NCBI GenBank assembly: GCA_036504445.1
Contig: DASXVE010000024.1
Coordinates: 62,001 to 126,000 of the forward strand
Direction of reading: 5' to 3'
Length of the DNA stretch: 64,000 nucleotides
Origin: Candidatus Aquicultor sp.
Lineage (GTDB): Bacteria > Actinomycetota > Aquicultoria > Aquicultorales > Aquicultoraceae
The position numbers were made by a program, and so were the translations under genes. Shown here piece by piece: positions 25,999-35,870 of this stretch. How positions within the stretch are numbered: position 1 is the stretch's first letter; each line of letters opens with the position of its first letter. The notes below the pieces were generated by a model. It did no database searches. It saw only the letters and a program-made list of their open reading frames with translations, and was not told where the DNA came from.

Positions 25999-27195
25999 CT
26001 ATCGGCGCTTTAAGACCAAGATAGCGGTATCGTCGATGAGCTTTCCGTTTGCAAAGCGCAGAGCTTCGTCGCGTAAATGACCGGCGATTGCGCGGGCAGG
26101 CGCATCTCGAACCTCTTCAATAGCGGCGACCAATCTTTCTTCACCGAAAAACGATCCGTCTTCGCTGCGCGCCTCAGTCAAACCGTCGGTGTAGGCTACA
26201 AGTAAAGCCCCTTTCGGTAAGGTAATCTCGTGCACCGAATATGTCGATTCCGGACCGACAGCTAGAACGATACCACCCGGTTCAAGAAGCGTGCACGCAC
26301 CTTTACAAAATACAACCGGTGGGTGTCCCGCATTGACCAGAGTAACTTCATCGAGTGCGCTGACCAAACCCGCAATTGCGGTGGCAAACCGGCCGTCATC
26401 AAACTCATGAGCAAGCACACGGTTAAGCCGGCCAAAGACGTCGGCAAGGGCGGCGTTTTCGCGGATAAACCCCCTGAACAACGAACGAATTAGGACCGCA
26501 TCCGTTGCGGCCTCAAGACCGTGCCCTGAGATATCGCCGAGGATGAACGCTGCGCGTTGGTCGTCAATGGTGAAGAGATCGATGAGATCGCCGCCGATTC
26601 GAGCCCGCTCTCCAGAGGGCAAGTAAATCGAGGCGACGTCGATATCGAAGACCGTCTTAGGGATGTCCGGCAGCAAACCCTCCTGGACGATGCGCCCCAC
26701 CTCGGCCTCTTCTAAGAGTTCCTTGCGTTGCGCTTCAAAGTATGAAGTCGCAATTGCAGCCAGCGCTGCGTGAAGAAACTCATCCATAGCAATCATCCAG
26801 CGAAGCGTGTTCTCTGAAGGCGGATTGAACAGGAACGAGTTATAGCTCTCTTCGAGAAAATGAAAGCTGATAATAAGCGCCTGGTACGGGAAATTGCGGC
26901 GTGCCATATCCGCACCTAGCTGCTCGAGGTAATTGATACATGTCTCAAGCTCTAACGCTTTCATGCAAACGAGCATACCGTGAAGCAAATCGCCAAAGAG
27001 GCCTTGCAACTGCTCGCGTGTAAACCCCGGCGGTTGCCAGGTACTAAACTGCAGCTGAATCCACTCGGTAACGATCTCGTTCTCATTAGGCATCAAGCGG
27101 TCGGCAACTTCTTGGAGGGATCGCCGAATCGGCTGCCCGAATTCTACAAGTTGATATCCTACAAAATCGCTCGTGTCCTTTGGCTGATGGCCCAT
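25999..27195 (-). CDS. SpoIIE/RsbU-type PP2C phosphatase
   Basis: 398 residues. N-terminal helical region (about 20-160) and PPM phosphatase domain (about 185-398) with ERARIGGDLIDLF, ILGDISGHGLEAA and VAYTDGLTEAR carrying the metal-binding Asp/Gly residues. Family role: dephosphorylates an anti-sigma antagonist (STAS protein) to release a sigma factor. No STAS, RsbW or sigma gene is adjacent. Starts 6 bp after the deoxyhypusine-synthase-like gene, so they form an operon. Confidence 0.88.
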   Translation of the reverse strand: MGHQPKDTSDFVGYQLVEFGQPIRRSLQEVADRLMPNENEIVTEWIQLQFSTWQPPGFTREQLQGLFGDLLHGMLVCMKALELETCINYLEQLGADMARRNFPYQALIISFHFLEESYNSFLFNPPSENTLRWMIAMDEFLHAALAAIATSYFEAQRKELLEEAEVGRIVQEGLLPDIPKTVFDIDVASIYLPSGERARIGGDLIDLFTIDDQRAAFILGDISGHGLEAATDAVLIRSLFRGFIRENAALADVFGRLNRVLAHEFDDGRFATAIAGLVSALDEVTLVNAGHPPVVFCKGACTLLEPGGIVLAVGPESTYSVHEITLPKGALLVAYTDGLTEARSEDGSFFGEERLVAAIEEVRDAPARAIAGHLRDEALRFANGKLIDDTAILVLKRR

Positions 27196-27201
27196 ACTAC
27201 T

Positions 27202-28176
27202 TTACCACCCGAGAATATAGGCGAACATGAGCGGGGCGACAATCGTAGCATCCGATTCAACGATAAACTTCGGGGTATCGACGCCGAGTTTACCCCAGGT
27301 AATCTTCTCGTTCGGCACCGCCCCTGAGTACGATCCATAGCTTGTAGTGGAGTCACTGATCTGGCAGAAATAGCCCCATACCGGTGTGTCGGGTCTCTTC
27401 AGATCTTGATGCAACATCGGCACGACGCAAATCGGAAAATCGCCGGCAATGCCGCCGCCGATTTGATAAAAGCCGATTGAAGCATCTTTCGATGTTTCGC
27501 TATACCATTTCGCAAGCTCGATCATATATTCGATACCGGTTCGCACAAGATGGACATTATCGAGTTCACCTTCGATAATGTGCGCGGCAAACATGTTGCC
27601 GAGCGTCGAATCTTCCCAGCCCGGGACCACGATTGGCAGGTTTTTCTCCATCGCGGCGTAGAGCCAGCTATCTTTGGTGTCAATTTGATAATATTCTTTA
27701 AGCGTACCCCTGCGTAAAAGTTCATAAAAAAACTCATGAGGAAACATCCGCTTGCCGGCGGCAGCGGTTTCGTGCCATAGGTCGACCATGGCGCTCTCGA
27801 TGCGGCGCATTGCTTCTTCTTCAGGGATGCAGGTATCGGTCACGCGGTTGAGATGCCGGTTTAAGAGCGACAGCTCGTCTTTCGGGGTAAGATCGCGATA
27901 CTGCGGCACACGCTCATAGAAATTGTGCGCGACCAGGTTGTAGACATCCTCTTCGAGATTCGCACCGGTGCACGTAATAATATGCACCTTGTCCTGCCGT
28001 ATCATTTCTGCAAGCGATAACCCGAGTTCGGCTGTGCTCATCGCACCTGCCAAAGTTACCATCATTTTTCCACCATTATTCAGGTGGTCAACATATGCTC
28101 TCGAAGCATCGAGTAGGGTTGCCGCATTAAAATGACGGTAGTGATGCTCGATAAACTGGCTAATCGGACCTTTCAA
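27202..28176 (-). CDS. Deoxyhypusine-synthase-like enzyme
   Basis: 324 residues. Fold marks: LAGAMSTAELGLSLAEMI, IITCTGANLEEDVYN, PIVVPGWEDSTLGNMF, IGGGIAGDFPICVVP, SDSTTSYGSYSGAVP and the key Lys in ITWGKLG. In eukaryotes and archaea the enzyme modifies eIF5A with spermidine; bacteria lack eIF5A, and bacterial homologues are thought to act on polyamines, for example homospermidine formation. The actual product here is unknown. Co-transcribed with the downstream PP2C gene. Confidence 0.88.
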   Translation of the reverse strand: MKGPISQFIEHHYRHFNAATLLDASRAYVDHLNNGGKMMVTLAGAMSTAELGLSLAEMIRQDKVHIITCTGANLEEDVYNLVAHNFYERVPQYRDLTPKDELSLLNRHLNRVTDTCIPEEEAMRRIESAMVDLWHETAAAGKRMFPHEFFYELLRRGTLKEYYQIDTKDSWLYAAMEKNLPIVVPGWEDSTLGNMFAAHIIEGELDNVHLVRTGIEYMIELAKWYSETSKDASIGFYQIGGGIAGDFPICVVPMLHQDLKRPDTPVWGYFCQISDSTTSYGSYSGAVPNEKITWGKLGVDTPKFIVESDATIVAPLMFAYILGW

Positions 28177-28348
28177 TATTCTGCCTCCTCACATGCATAT
28201 ACGCTCTAAGCAAAGAAATGTACTACGAATGCGCTTAAAAAGCAAGTTTAACACGTGAAAGTTGTTGGTGTGAGCGGTAGGGGAACGACCGGCGAGAGTT
28301 GTGATATATAGGTTGTCCCGTGACATTGCCGTCGTCTGCACCATCACG

Positions 28349-28387
28349 GCTCGCGGGATTGGCCTCTTCAAGACCAATCCCGCGAGC
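28349..28387. terminator. Hairpin between the surface-protein gene and the DHS-like gene
   Basis: 14-bp perfect stem (28349-28362 with 28374-28387), 11-base loop, GC rich, no T-run. Lies 74 bp after the stop of the 28461-32648 gene; probable mRNA 3' structure. Confidence 0.5.
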
Positions 28388-28460
28388 ATTCACATCGTTC
28401 ATATTGGTTATCGAACTCGCATTAACCATTCGCGCTTATATTCGCTATGCTTGTTAGCGA

Positions 28461-31400
28461 TTATGTTGCCCTTCTTGCTCTCGTTATCGATAAACCACCG
28501 ATAACGAGAGCAATCGCGGATAGGAGCAGCATGTTTGTGTTCATGCCAAACGCTACACCACTGCTGACTGCCGCTGGTTGCGGATATCCTATTGCAAATG
28601 GTGAAAGCGATGGCGTCCTACCGATTACGACATGGTTTACTTTATCAATGGACACGGTTACATCCTGCCAACTGAGACCATCCCAATGGAATAGATGTAA
28701 CTCATCTTCATGTCCCTGTACGAGTTCCGGCTGATACGGTACTGTAACCGTAATATCGCCCAGGTATGAAGCGGTGGTTGCAATATCGATGTAGCGACCG
28801 GCAAACAGAAAGCCGAACGGTGGCCCCGACGGAGCATTGGATAGCACCCCTACCGATGTCATACCCGCCATCGTGATGTCTGCAAACGTAATAGATGCGT
28901 TGTTGCCAAAGTCAAGGTTAATGTTATGACCAACCGGTGTCGTGACTGAGCCTTGGTATGTATGCGCCGCAACTATGTCGCTCTTTTCCGAGAGATTGCC
29001 GACCGCATCATAGGCTCTGATGTAATAGGTATGCGGTGAGTCGGGTGCAAGACTCAAGTGTGCATACGAAGCAGTAGTTACATCGGCTATCTTCTCGTCG
29101 GTTGCCGCGTTGTAGACGCTATATCCCGTTACCCCGACGTTATCGGTTGATGCGCTCCACGACAGGTCGATTTCCGAGCTACCAATCGGCAGCGCATGAA
29201 CATTAGCCGGCTTGCTCGGTGCTTGGATGTCACCGCTAGGAGGTGGTGATTGTGACGCTAGGAACGCAATGGCGTTATCCATAATACGCCAACCGGGCAG
29301 TGTGAGGTCATTCAGATTATTGAGGCTCATATGCACAATCCAGGCCTCAGTGGGTCTGCCGTAAAATGTGCTTGAACCACCATCCGGGATGGTCGGCGGG
29401 CTCGTCACAATGCCATCATCAGGCCTTGACCCTGGCGGATATGAAAGGATCGAGGTATATTGTGAACCTTTATCATTCAGGTAAGCTAGCTGCTTTGCAT
29501 CCGCGATCTGGCACAACACATTCGAGCCGCTAGACCAATCGACTTGCGCACCGAGATTGCCCGATGTGTTGACTATCTTAACCACCTGACCTGTGGAGAA
29601 CCCCGACATTATTGGGCTTGAAGAATCTTGAACGTAAATGTCGGTCCCGGGGTTATAGGCGGCAAGGTTTACATCCGGCCAGGTTAAACCCCCAACCCCT
29701 GGATCGAGCAACGTCATTCCCAAGCCCCAATAGTAAAGAAGCCAGTACCCGGCCTTCCACTCAAGGAGCGGTTTCTTGCGCGCATACAATCCGTCGATAA
29801 GGTTTGTTATCTTTTGGTCATTGCCCCCCGACATATCTAAATTAAGGGCGTTCATGCCCTCCCGGGATAGCGCGACCATATCGCCGGCCGTACAATCCCA
29901 CGGTGTACCTTGGCTGGCGCTAACATCACTAATATCTTTTAATGCGACGTCGTAATAACCGCCATAATTCTTTGAGTACCTTTGCATAAAAGCCTGCTCG
30001 CTCGGTGCAAGGGAAGCCTTATTGCCGGCAAAGAACAATATCTTATACGTGCCCCCGCCTGCCTGCTGCTCGATTGTAACCGCCACAGATGAGGATGCCG
30101 GGCTCAAGTTGCCTGCCTCATCCTGAGCTTTTGCTGAAAGATTATGGGAGCCGGAGGCTAAGGTTACGGTTACGGCAAAATTGCCATCGCCTAACGCTTG
30201 TGTTGCGCCTACCTCGGTTGACCCGTCGTAGATACGAACGGTTGTATTAGCCTCGGCATTTCCTGTTACATGCACGCTTCGTGTGTTGAGCGTTGCGCCG
30301 TTGGCAGGCGCTGTGATACTTGGCGCACCGGGCACTTGGGAATCGACTTTAAATTGCTGCTGCACGGTGGGACCAAGATTTCCATGGGTATCCGCCGACC
30401 AGCAATAGAGTGTGTGTATACCCTCCGATGCAGTGAAGCCGGCACTATATGCTATTGCACTGGCGGGTGACGTTGAATCCCACTCATAATACATCACGCC
30501 CGGTTGATTGCTGCTGAGCGTAATAGCCGGTAGCGTTTTAAACCATCCGTTATTACCGTTCGGGGCTGCAGGACTGGTTGCAATTGTAGCCGTTGGCAGA
30601 GCAGCCGGCGTAAGGCCAACATTAAGGTCGGTTACCGCAACGTCGGTGATGACTACTTCCCGACTCCAGACACTGCTATACCCGGCCCTCTCAACTAAAA
30701 CCTTATATTTGCCGGGCGCCACAAGCCAACCATAGCTCCCCTGAGAATCGGTTGTTTGAGGATTGGTATCCGGATCCATATAATCCGCTTTGGCAACCGG
30801 ATCCATCACTTCATAGACGCCGGCGGCAAAATTGAATTGATGCAGGGTGACTTGCGCTCCTTCCACCCTATGTCCATCCGTCGTATCGTATACGTAACCG
30901 CTCGGGTCGATCAACGTTATTGTCATGACCTGCTGCGAGAAGCTGCCGGCTATACTATCGGTGAGAGAAACGGTAACTCTATAGCTGCCGGGCCCAAGAG
31001 GTAGAGCCCCCGCCGGAACCGTGCAGCTATAAACACCGTCGCCATCGGGGTCTTGAAGCAGGTAAGACAGATTCGTTGAGACGCCGTTTATCAGAACGGT
31101 TGCCAAAGATATATTGTTTGTATTTGATATCGGCACGTCTATGGTGATAGTTCTTGCGCTGTAGCTTGTAATCGAGCCAACGCCCGTATTTGCATTCGTA
31201 CCTGAATTATTAAACCCATCGCTTGCGGTAGGGGGACTTACTTGTGGCACGAACGTACCAACGGTTACCGAAATCGGGGTTGAAAATCCGCTTGCCGAGC
31301 CGTTTAGTATAGCACGTGCAGACAAGGTATAAACCGTTTGTTGGAGTTGAACGGTCAACAATGCAGAACTATGCCATGAGCCTAAAGGGTCACTTGTTAC

Positions 31401-32648
31401 CGTGCACATGAGGTTATTAGCCTGGTCATAGACCTCGACAGTCGTACTTGGGGTCGTGGTTCCATACAGTAACACTGAGCCATTAGTGCTCGTCGCCGGT
31501 CCGTTGAGCGTGGGGACCGTGGGGGCGGGGGGTTGCGATGGGTCAAACCAGAACAAGTATCCGCTTGGATATGTTCCGCCGTAGATGTAGCCATTCGACC
31601 CGGTGGTTAATGCCGGAACTTGCGTTTCCCCGGGCACGGGTTGACCCCACATATACGGGTTGGCAGGATCTGAATCATTTACCTGGATAACCCCGCCTAG
31701 CAAATTGACCCCAGACGTGAAGCCTAGTCCAGCGAACAAACGATCCGTGCTATCGACCGCTAAAGCCGGCAAACTGTAAAACTGCATTGTTGGCAGATTC
31801 GTAGGAACCGGTGTGGGAAATTGCCCGGAGACCGGGTTGTAGGTCCAATACGTTCCGTAGAACTGGCCGGAAGTTGAGCTGGGGGTAGGTGCGCCTCCGG
31901 CAACTATACCGCTTGGTCTGAGAATTCCCCCTATACCAAAGGCGCCGGTGATGGGAGCACGTCCCGCATCTTGTACGCCGCCCAGCAGGTTATTGGTGTC
32001 GAAATATATAACATGGCCGTTATTGCCGTTTGGGGTTTCAATCGGTGTGATTGAAGTTGTCGCATAAATCTTTCCCCCGTGCTCAAACATATAGCAGATA
32101 TAATCATCGGGTATAGACGCCCGGCCTAAATCCTGAAACCCTGATTGGCTAAGCCGGAAGAGGTGGGCTGCATGCGTTGAGTTCTGCGCAGCGGCGGTTC
32201 CTCCGTAAATGTACCCGTCGGATGCGGCCAGCAATCTGCTCACAGAGTAATCGACTGTTCCCTGCAGCGGATTACCGTAATCATGAAATTGGGTGGTATT
32301 CGGGTCATAGGAGAAGACACGCCCCATCGTGTTGCCACCGTATACCTTGCCATCGCTCGACATAATCAATGTCGATATCCACGCAGGCCAATACGGATAC
32401 GGCGAACCAAGGTCCTGTTGCACCCCGGAAGCAGGATTATAGCTAAACAGGTGCCCGTTTGCAGTAGCACCATAAATCATGCCGCTCGGAGCAGTAGCCA
32501 ACGAGACGATACCGCCGGACGGCATAACCGGTTGGCCGATCACATTGAAGTTACCAACCCCTAATGCAATCGTCGGAACTAAGCCTGTGCATGCAAGCGC
32601 ACAAACTAATAACAGAAGAATAACTGCTGCCCTACTAAATTTTTTCAT
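28461..32648 (-). CDS. Large cell-surface protein: propeller-like, Ig-like, ThuA-like, FN3, C-terminal anchor
   Basis: 1395 residues from ATG 32648, chosen because a clean signal peptide begins there (MKKFSRAAVILLLLVCALAC, then up to about 30). Residues about 35-400 carry repeated 'G.IYGGT..G.LF.YDP' units, a beta-propeller pattern. Ig-like and carboxypeptidase-regulatory-like domains follow (about 410-700), then another Ig-like (about 760-860) and a ThuA/glutamine-amidotransferase-like region (about 865-1120, from KILFFAGNK). FN3 comes next (about 1130-1225) and the end is a hydrophobic segment plus RARR. Probably a surface or exoskeletal protein; ligand unknown. Confidence 0.75.
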   Translation of the reverse strand: MKKFSRAAVILLLLVCALACTGLVPTIALGVGNFNVIGQPVMPSGGIVSLATAPSGMIYGATANGHLFSYNPASGVQQDLGSPYPYWPAWISTLIMSSDGKVYGGNTMGRVFSYDPNTTQFHDYGNPLQGTVDYSVSRLLAASDGYIYGGTAAAQNSTHAAHLFRLSQSGFQDLGRASIPDDYICYMFEHGGKIYATTSITPIETPNGNNGHVIYFDTNNLLGGVQDAGRAPITGAFGIGGILRPSGIVAGGAPTPSSTSGQFYGTYWTYNPVSGQFPTPVPTNLPTMQFYSLPALAVDSTDRLFAGLGFTSGVNLLGGVIQVNDSDPANPYMWGQPVPGETQVPALTTGSNGYIYGGTYPSGYLFWFDPSQPPAPTVPTLNGPATSTNGSVLLYGTTTPSTTVEVYDQANNLMCTVTSDPLGSWHSSALLTVQLQQTVYTLSARAILNGSASGFSTPISVTVGTFVPQVSPPTASDGFNNSGTNANTGVGSITSYSARTITIDVPISNTNNISLATVLINGVSTNLSYLLQDPDGDGVYSCTVPAGALPLGPGSYRVTVSLTDSIAGSFSQQVMTITLIDPSGYVYDTTDGHRVEGAQVTLHQFNFAAGVYEVMDPVAKADYMDPDTNPQTTDSQGSYGWLVAPGKYKVLVERAGYSSVWSREVVITDVAVTDLNVGLTPAALPTATIATSPAAPNGNNGWFKTLPAITLSSNQPGVMYYEWDSTSPASAIAYSAGFTASEGIHTLYCWSADTHGNLGPTVQQQFKVDSQVPGAPSITAPANGATLNTRSVHVTGNAEANTTVRIYDGSTEVGATQALGDGNFAVTVTLASGSHNLSAKAQDEAGNLSPASSSVAVTIEQQAGGGTYKILFFAGNKASLAPSEQAFMQRYSKNYGGYYDVALKDISDVSASQGTPWDCTAGDMVALSREGMNALNLDMSGGNDQKITNLIDGLYARKKPLLEWKAGYWLLYYWGLGMTLLDPGVGGLTWPDVNLAAYNPGTDIYVQDSSSPIMSGFSTGQVVKIVNTSGNLGAQVDWSSGSNVLCQIADAKQLAYLNDKGSQYTSILSYPPGSRPDDGIVTSPPTIPDGGSSTFYGRPTEAWIVHMSLNNLNDLTLPGWRIMDNAIAFLASQSPPPSGDIQAPSKPANVHALPIGSSEIDLSWSASTDNVGVTGYSVYNAATDEKIADVTTASYAHLSLAPDSPHTYYIRAYDAVGNLSEKSDIVAAHTYQGSVTTPVGHNINLDFGNNASITFADITMAGMTSVGVLSNAPSGPPFGFLFAGRYIDIATTASYLGDITVTVPYQPELVQGHEDELHLFHWDGLSWQDVTVSIDKVNHVVIGRTPSLSPFAIGYPQPAAVSSGVAFGMNTNMLLLSAIALVIGGLSITRARRAT
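28476..28512. repeat. Palindrome inside the 3' end of the surface-protein gene
   Basis: 14-bp perfect arms (28476-28489 with 28499-28512) around a 9-base loop. It lies within the coding sequence for the C-terminal tail (IGGLSITRARR region). May be part of the transcript end together with the hairpin at 28349. Confidence 0.55.
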
Positions 32649-33306
32649 GGCCCCCCCATCGCCTTTCGGTGAATCAAGTGTTTGCTGTAATGACCATATT
32701 CCCTGGCAACAATACGTGATTATGGTTGCCGTTAACGCCTTTATCGTTCTGCCATCTATAAGCCATAGAGTAGACAATTATTTCATCTCGGATGATTTGA
32801 AGGGTGGGGAAAGCTAGGGTGGACCGGCTCTTTGTCGACAGTCTAAAGGTAGGCCCGGTTTTTCGCAGATGCCGTATAGCAATCCTTAGGCCGTGCTCGC
32901 ATGCCTTTGTCATAATGCCAAGCCCTTTTCCTTATAAGCCGGACGAATCCATACGTATATGGATTTTATTCTCTGGTACTGAGTGAACGGTGCGGTGTAA
33001 AGATGCGCTGCTGGATTTTATTGCTATGTCTAATGCTGTCTCGTGCGATAAAGATACCAGAAATTACTACTATTACCATATTTTACCATTATACTATCGT
33101 TTACGTACTTACCAATATCTACTATACTGCTAAATCCATTCGCTTGGCAAGTACCCTGGGTGGTATTTAGATAATTATTTAGCTAATGGTTATATCTGGC
33201 TTTTGGTTACGCGTGATGAACAAGGATGATCAATTCCTAACGTCCCTTTATATGGGTGATCGGTAGGTTATGGAAAAGGCGTTAAAAGTTACTAAATAGT
33301 TATATC
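32649..33306. other. Intergenic region, 658 bp
   Basis: Upstream of both the surface-protein gene and, on the other side, downstream of the DUF1641 gene. AT-rich from about 33050 with no credible coding frame. A dyad (GGCAAC with GTTGCC) lies at about 32700-32730. Otherwise nothing recognisable. Confidence 0.5.
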
Positions 33307-33903
33307 TTACGTTTGCTCGGTATTTAAAATGCCTGGAAGGCGCCGCGCCAGCGCAAGGATAAACTTCAAGCTGTCCTGTATTTGCGGGTCCCTCAACTCG
33401 CCTAGGAGGCCGAAGATGGTTATCCGGCGCGTATCTCGGCGTGCTTCGCTGGCAGCCTCCTGCGCGGCATCAAGAAATTGGCCGCCGGTAAGCGCAAGCG
33501 AGACCCCGGCGGATAAAGGTCGCGATACCAGAGGGGATGTTATAGACTGGCGCACAGCGTTGGCCAGGCTGCCAAGCTCGGCAAGTGTTTCCAGCGTACC
33601 GCTTTCTTCCAACTGCTTAATAATGTCCAGAGAACGCTCGAGACTTTCGGCAGTCTGCGCCACCCCGGCTACCAAGCTTCTCGTCTCGTCGGTATTAACA
33701 GTATCGACCAGCTCGCCGAGCTGCGCTGTTGTTGCAGCCAGACGCTGGACAATAGCCGGTGTCAGTGAATCAAGGGCGGCTACCAACAATGCGTTTGCGT
33801 CCTCGAGTTGTTTAGGTGTATGGGCTCTTGTTTCCTCTATGTAGTTACGTGCTTGAGCCTTTGCTTCATCCTGCGGCCCAGATGCCGTTTTGTCGTCAGA
33901 CAT
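33307..33903 (-). CDS. DUF1641 protein
   Basis: 198 residues, soluble and helical. C-terminal part matches the DUF1641 pattern (ITIFGLLGELRDPQIQDSLKFILALARRL). This family is repeatedly found beside SQR/NDH-2-like flavoproteins and formate-dehydrogenase-linked genes; its biochemical role is unknown. Last gene of the sulfur operon, 9 bp after the SQR-like gene. Confidence 0.8.
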   Translation of the reverse strand: MSDDKTASGPQDEAKAQARNYIEETRAHTPKQLEDANALLVAALDSLTPAIVQRLAATTAQLGELVDTVNTDETRSLVAGVAQTAESLERSLDIIKQLEESGTLETLAELGSLANAVRQSITSPLVSRPLSAGVSLALTGGQFLDAAQEAASEARRDTRRITIFGLLGELRDPQIQDSLKFILALARRLPGILNTEQT

Positions 33904-33912
33904 GCATGCCCC

Positions 33913-35055
33913 CTATAGAAGGCCCCGCTGAGAGAGCCAGTATATTTCGTTAAATGAAAGCTTAAACCAATGTATCATCTCGCTGACCGGCAATGGAACC
34001 GGCGGATTGTTATAGTCGAACGAGATGAACGTTGCCTTATCGAGGCCCATCTCAACAAAGCAAGCTACCTTGCCATCATAAAACCGGGATGGCGGCAGCC
34101 CGTTGATCTGCGATATTATGTTCGCCGTCACCACATCGGCCTGGTAATGCGCGGTCGAGCCCGCTTTAGAGATCGGCAGCGCGGTGGCATCGCCGATAAC
34201 GTAAATATCATCGTATCCGTCGGCTTTAAGGGTGTAACGATTCGTCGGGATGAACCCGTCCTCATCCCCCAACCCTGAATCGTGCACAACGTGTGCTCCC
34301 CGGTGCGCCGGAATGGAAATGAGAACATCAAACGGTACTTCGCTGCCCTCTAAGCTGGTAACGACTTTCTTTTGCGGGTCAACCGACTCAACGTTAAAGA
34401 ACGTTTCCGAATTAATGCCGCGCTTCTCGAACTCGGGCGCCGCAAAATTTGCGACCGGCTCAAGAGAATGCAATCTGCCGATCGGATAGGTGTAGATCAG
34501 GTTGACCTTATCGCGAATACCCATATGCCTATAGAAATCATCGAGTATAAAGATGAGTTCGAGCGGCGCCGCCGGACATTTATGCGGCACGTCTACAGTC
34601 ATTAGAATGGTACCGCCGGCGAAATTCACGATCTTATCGCGCAACTTCTCGGCGCCCTCCGCCGTATAGAAAACATCTGCGGCTTCGGCGAGCCCCGGTA
34701 TTGTTGTTGGGTCCAGGTACGAGCCGGTGGCTATTACCAGGATATCGTAGGGCAAGGTTTTCCCGCCCGCCGTAGCAACGGTATGCCCCGCTGTATCGAT
34801 CTTGACAGCCGGATCGATGAGTAGCTCTACCCCTGGTTTTAATAAACTCTTTTCCGACCTTGTGTAGTCCTCAAGCCGGACTTGATTGATGGTTATGTAG
34901 AGGAACGAAGGCTGATACACATGGTTAGGGGTATCGGTTACCAGCGTCACCTTAGTATCACCGCGGCTGATCTGTTGCTTTAGTTCACCGGCAAGATGGT
35001 TGGCGACAATCGTTCCGCCCGAACCACCGCCAACAATTACTATATTTTTAGCCAA
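33913..35055 (-). CDS. Sulfide:quinone oxidoreductase-like flavoprotein
   Basis: 380 residues. FAD-binding IVIVGGGSGGTIVANHL at the N-terminus, LVIATGSYLDP, then IYVIGDATALP and a C-terminal amphipathic region (MIHWFKLSFNEIYWLSQRGLL) for membrane contact. Cys in VPHKCPAAP occupies a position typical of SQR catalytic Cys; a second catalytic Cys is not obvious, so donor specificity is uncertain. Family role: sulfide (or NADH) oxidation with quinone. Neighbours TusA and DsrE-like support a sulfur role. Confidence 0.85.
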   Translation of the reverse strand: MAKNIVIVGGGSGGTIVANHLAGELKQQISRGDTKVTLVTDTPNHVYQPSFLYITINQVRLEDYTRSEKSLLKPGVELLIDPAVKIDTAGHTVATAGGKTLPYDILVIATGSYLDPTTIPGLAEAADVFYTAEGAEKLRDKIVNFAGGTILMTVDVPHKCPAAPLELIFILDDFYRHMGIRDKVNLIYTYPIGRLHSLEPVANFAAPEFEKRGINSETFFNVESVDPQKKVVTSLEGSEVPFDVLISIPAHRGAHVVHDSGLGDEDGFIPTNRYTLKADGYDDIYVIGDATALPISKAGSTAHYQADVVTANIISQINGLPPSRFYDGKVACFVEMGLDKATFISFDYNNPPVPLPVSEMIHWFKLSFNEIYWLSQRGLL

Positions 35056-35067
35056 CCGGCTTCCCTC

Positions 35068-35301
35068 CTACTTTACCTTTTTAACGGCGATCTTCCAGTA
35101 CTCGCCGTCCTGGGCTTTCTCGTTGTATACGAGCTCCTGACCGGTCTTCTTCGCCCATTCAGGAATATCCCGAGCCGATCCTGAATCGGATGACAAAACC
35201 TCTATGGTTGTACCCATATCCGCTTTCCTGATGGTTTTAATAAGTTCCATAAGCGGTCCGGGGCAGTACGAACCACGTGCGTCTACCACTTTATCTGCCA
35301 T
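35068..35301 (-). CDS. tusA: TusA/SirA-family sulfur carrier
   Basis: 77 residues from ATG 35301 with AGGAGGATG upstream. Contains the diagnostic VDARGSYCPGPLMELIKTI: sulfur-carrying Cys in CPGP. Carries persulfide between proteins. Sits between the DsrE-like gene (18 bp upstream) and SQR-like gene (12 bp downstream). Confidence 0.92.
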   Translation of the reverse strand: MADKVVDARGSYCPGPLMELIKTIRKADMGTTIEVLSSDSGSARDIPEWAKKTGQELVYNEKAQDGEYWKIAVKKVK

Positions 35302-35318
35302 ATCGCATCCTCCTCTCA

Positions 35319-35720
35319 CTAAATCGTTAAGATCATGCCGCCTTCAGATATACCGAAGAATTCGCTAACCCCGACTATATCATCAATGACGTCGAGCATT
35401 TCGTCTTTAGCCCAACCCATAAGGTCAACGGCGAGCGCACATGCATAAACTTTAGCATCTCCGATTTCTTTTGCATCTTCTAGAAGCTTGTAATACAGAT
35501 CAGAGCTTTTCTCCATTAAGGCTTTTCCCACATCCGATTCAATGGGGAAGTTCTTGCCCTCAACCGTCTTCTTAAGAAGCATTTCCATTGCACCCATAGT
35601 AACAAAGAAATTGACCTGCATGCCAGAGGTAGCGGCGATCGCGCCCATCATTGTCCCTGCCTGCATTCGTTCCAACTGCGGGGATATCAACACAATAGAT
35701 AGTTTCGGCTGCATTTCCAT
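35319..35720 (-). CDS. DsrE/DsrF-like (DrsE family) protein
   Basis: 133 residues; AAAGGAGG before ATG 35720. DsrE/DsrF/DrsH-like fold: LSIVLISPQLERMQAGTMMG, VNFFVTMGAMEMLLKK, KVYACALAVDLMGW with the conserved Cys. Likely a persulfide-handling partner of TusA and SQR. First gene of the four-gene operon. Confidence 0.85.
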   Translation of the reverse strand: MEMQPKLSIVLISPQLERMQAGTMMGAIAATSGMQVNFFVTMGAMEMLLKKTVEGKNFPIESDVGKALMEKSSDLYYKLLEDAKEIGDAKVYACALAVDLMGWAKDEMLDVIDDIVGVSEFFGISEGGMILTI

Positions 35721-35870
35721 AGTTTTTCCTCCTTTTACCGTCTAAACTCGTCGGTTTACTGAGTGCATCGATGTGGCGCACGTAAACAAACATATGGATT
35801 AGATTGCATTAATACATATATGCCCAAAATAAGCTGCGGTTATTTAAACATGTATTTGCCGGGACCTCGC

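Noticed and set aside
32649-33000. Possible c-di-GMP-I riboswitch before the surface-protein gene
   Set aside because: Fragments such as GGCCTAAGGATTGC recall the class, but the GACGCAAAGCC core and the paired P1 are missing.
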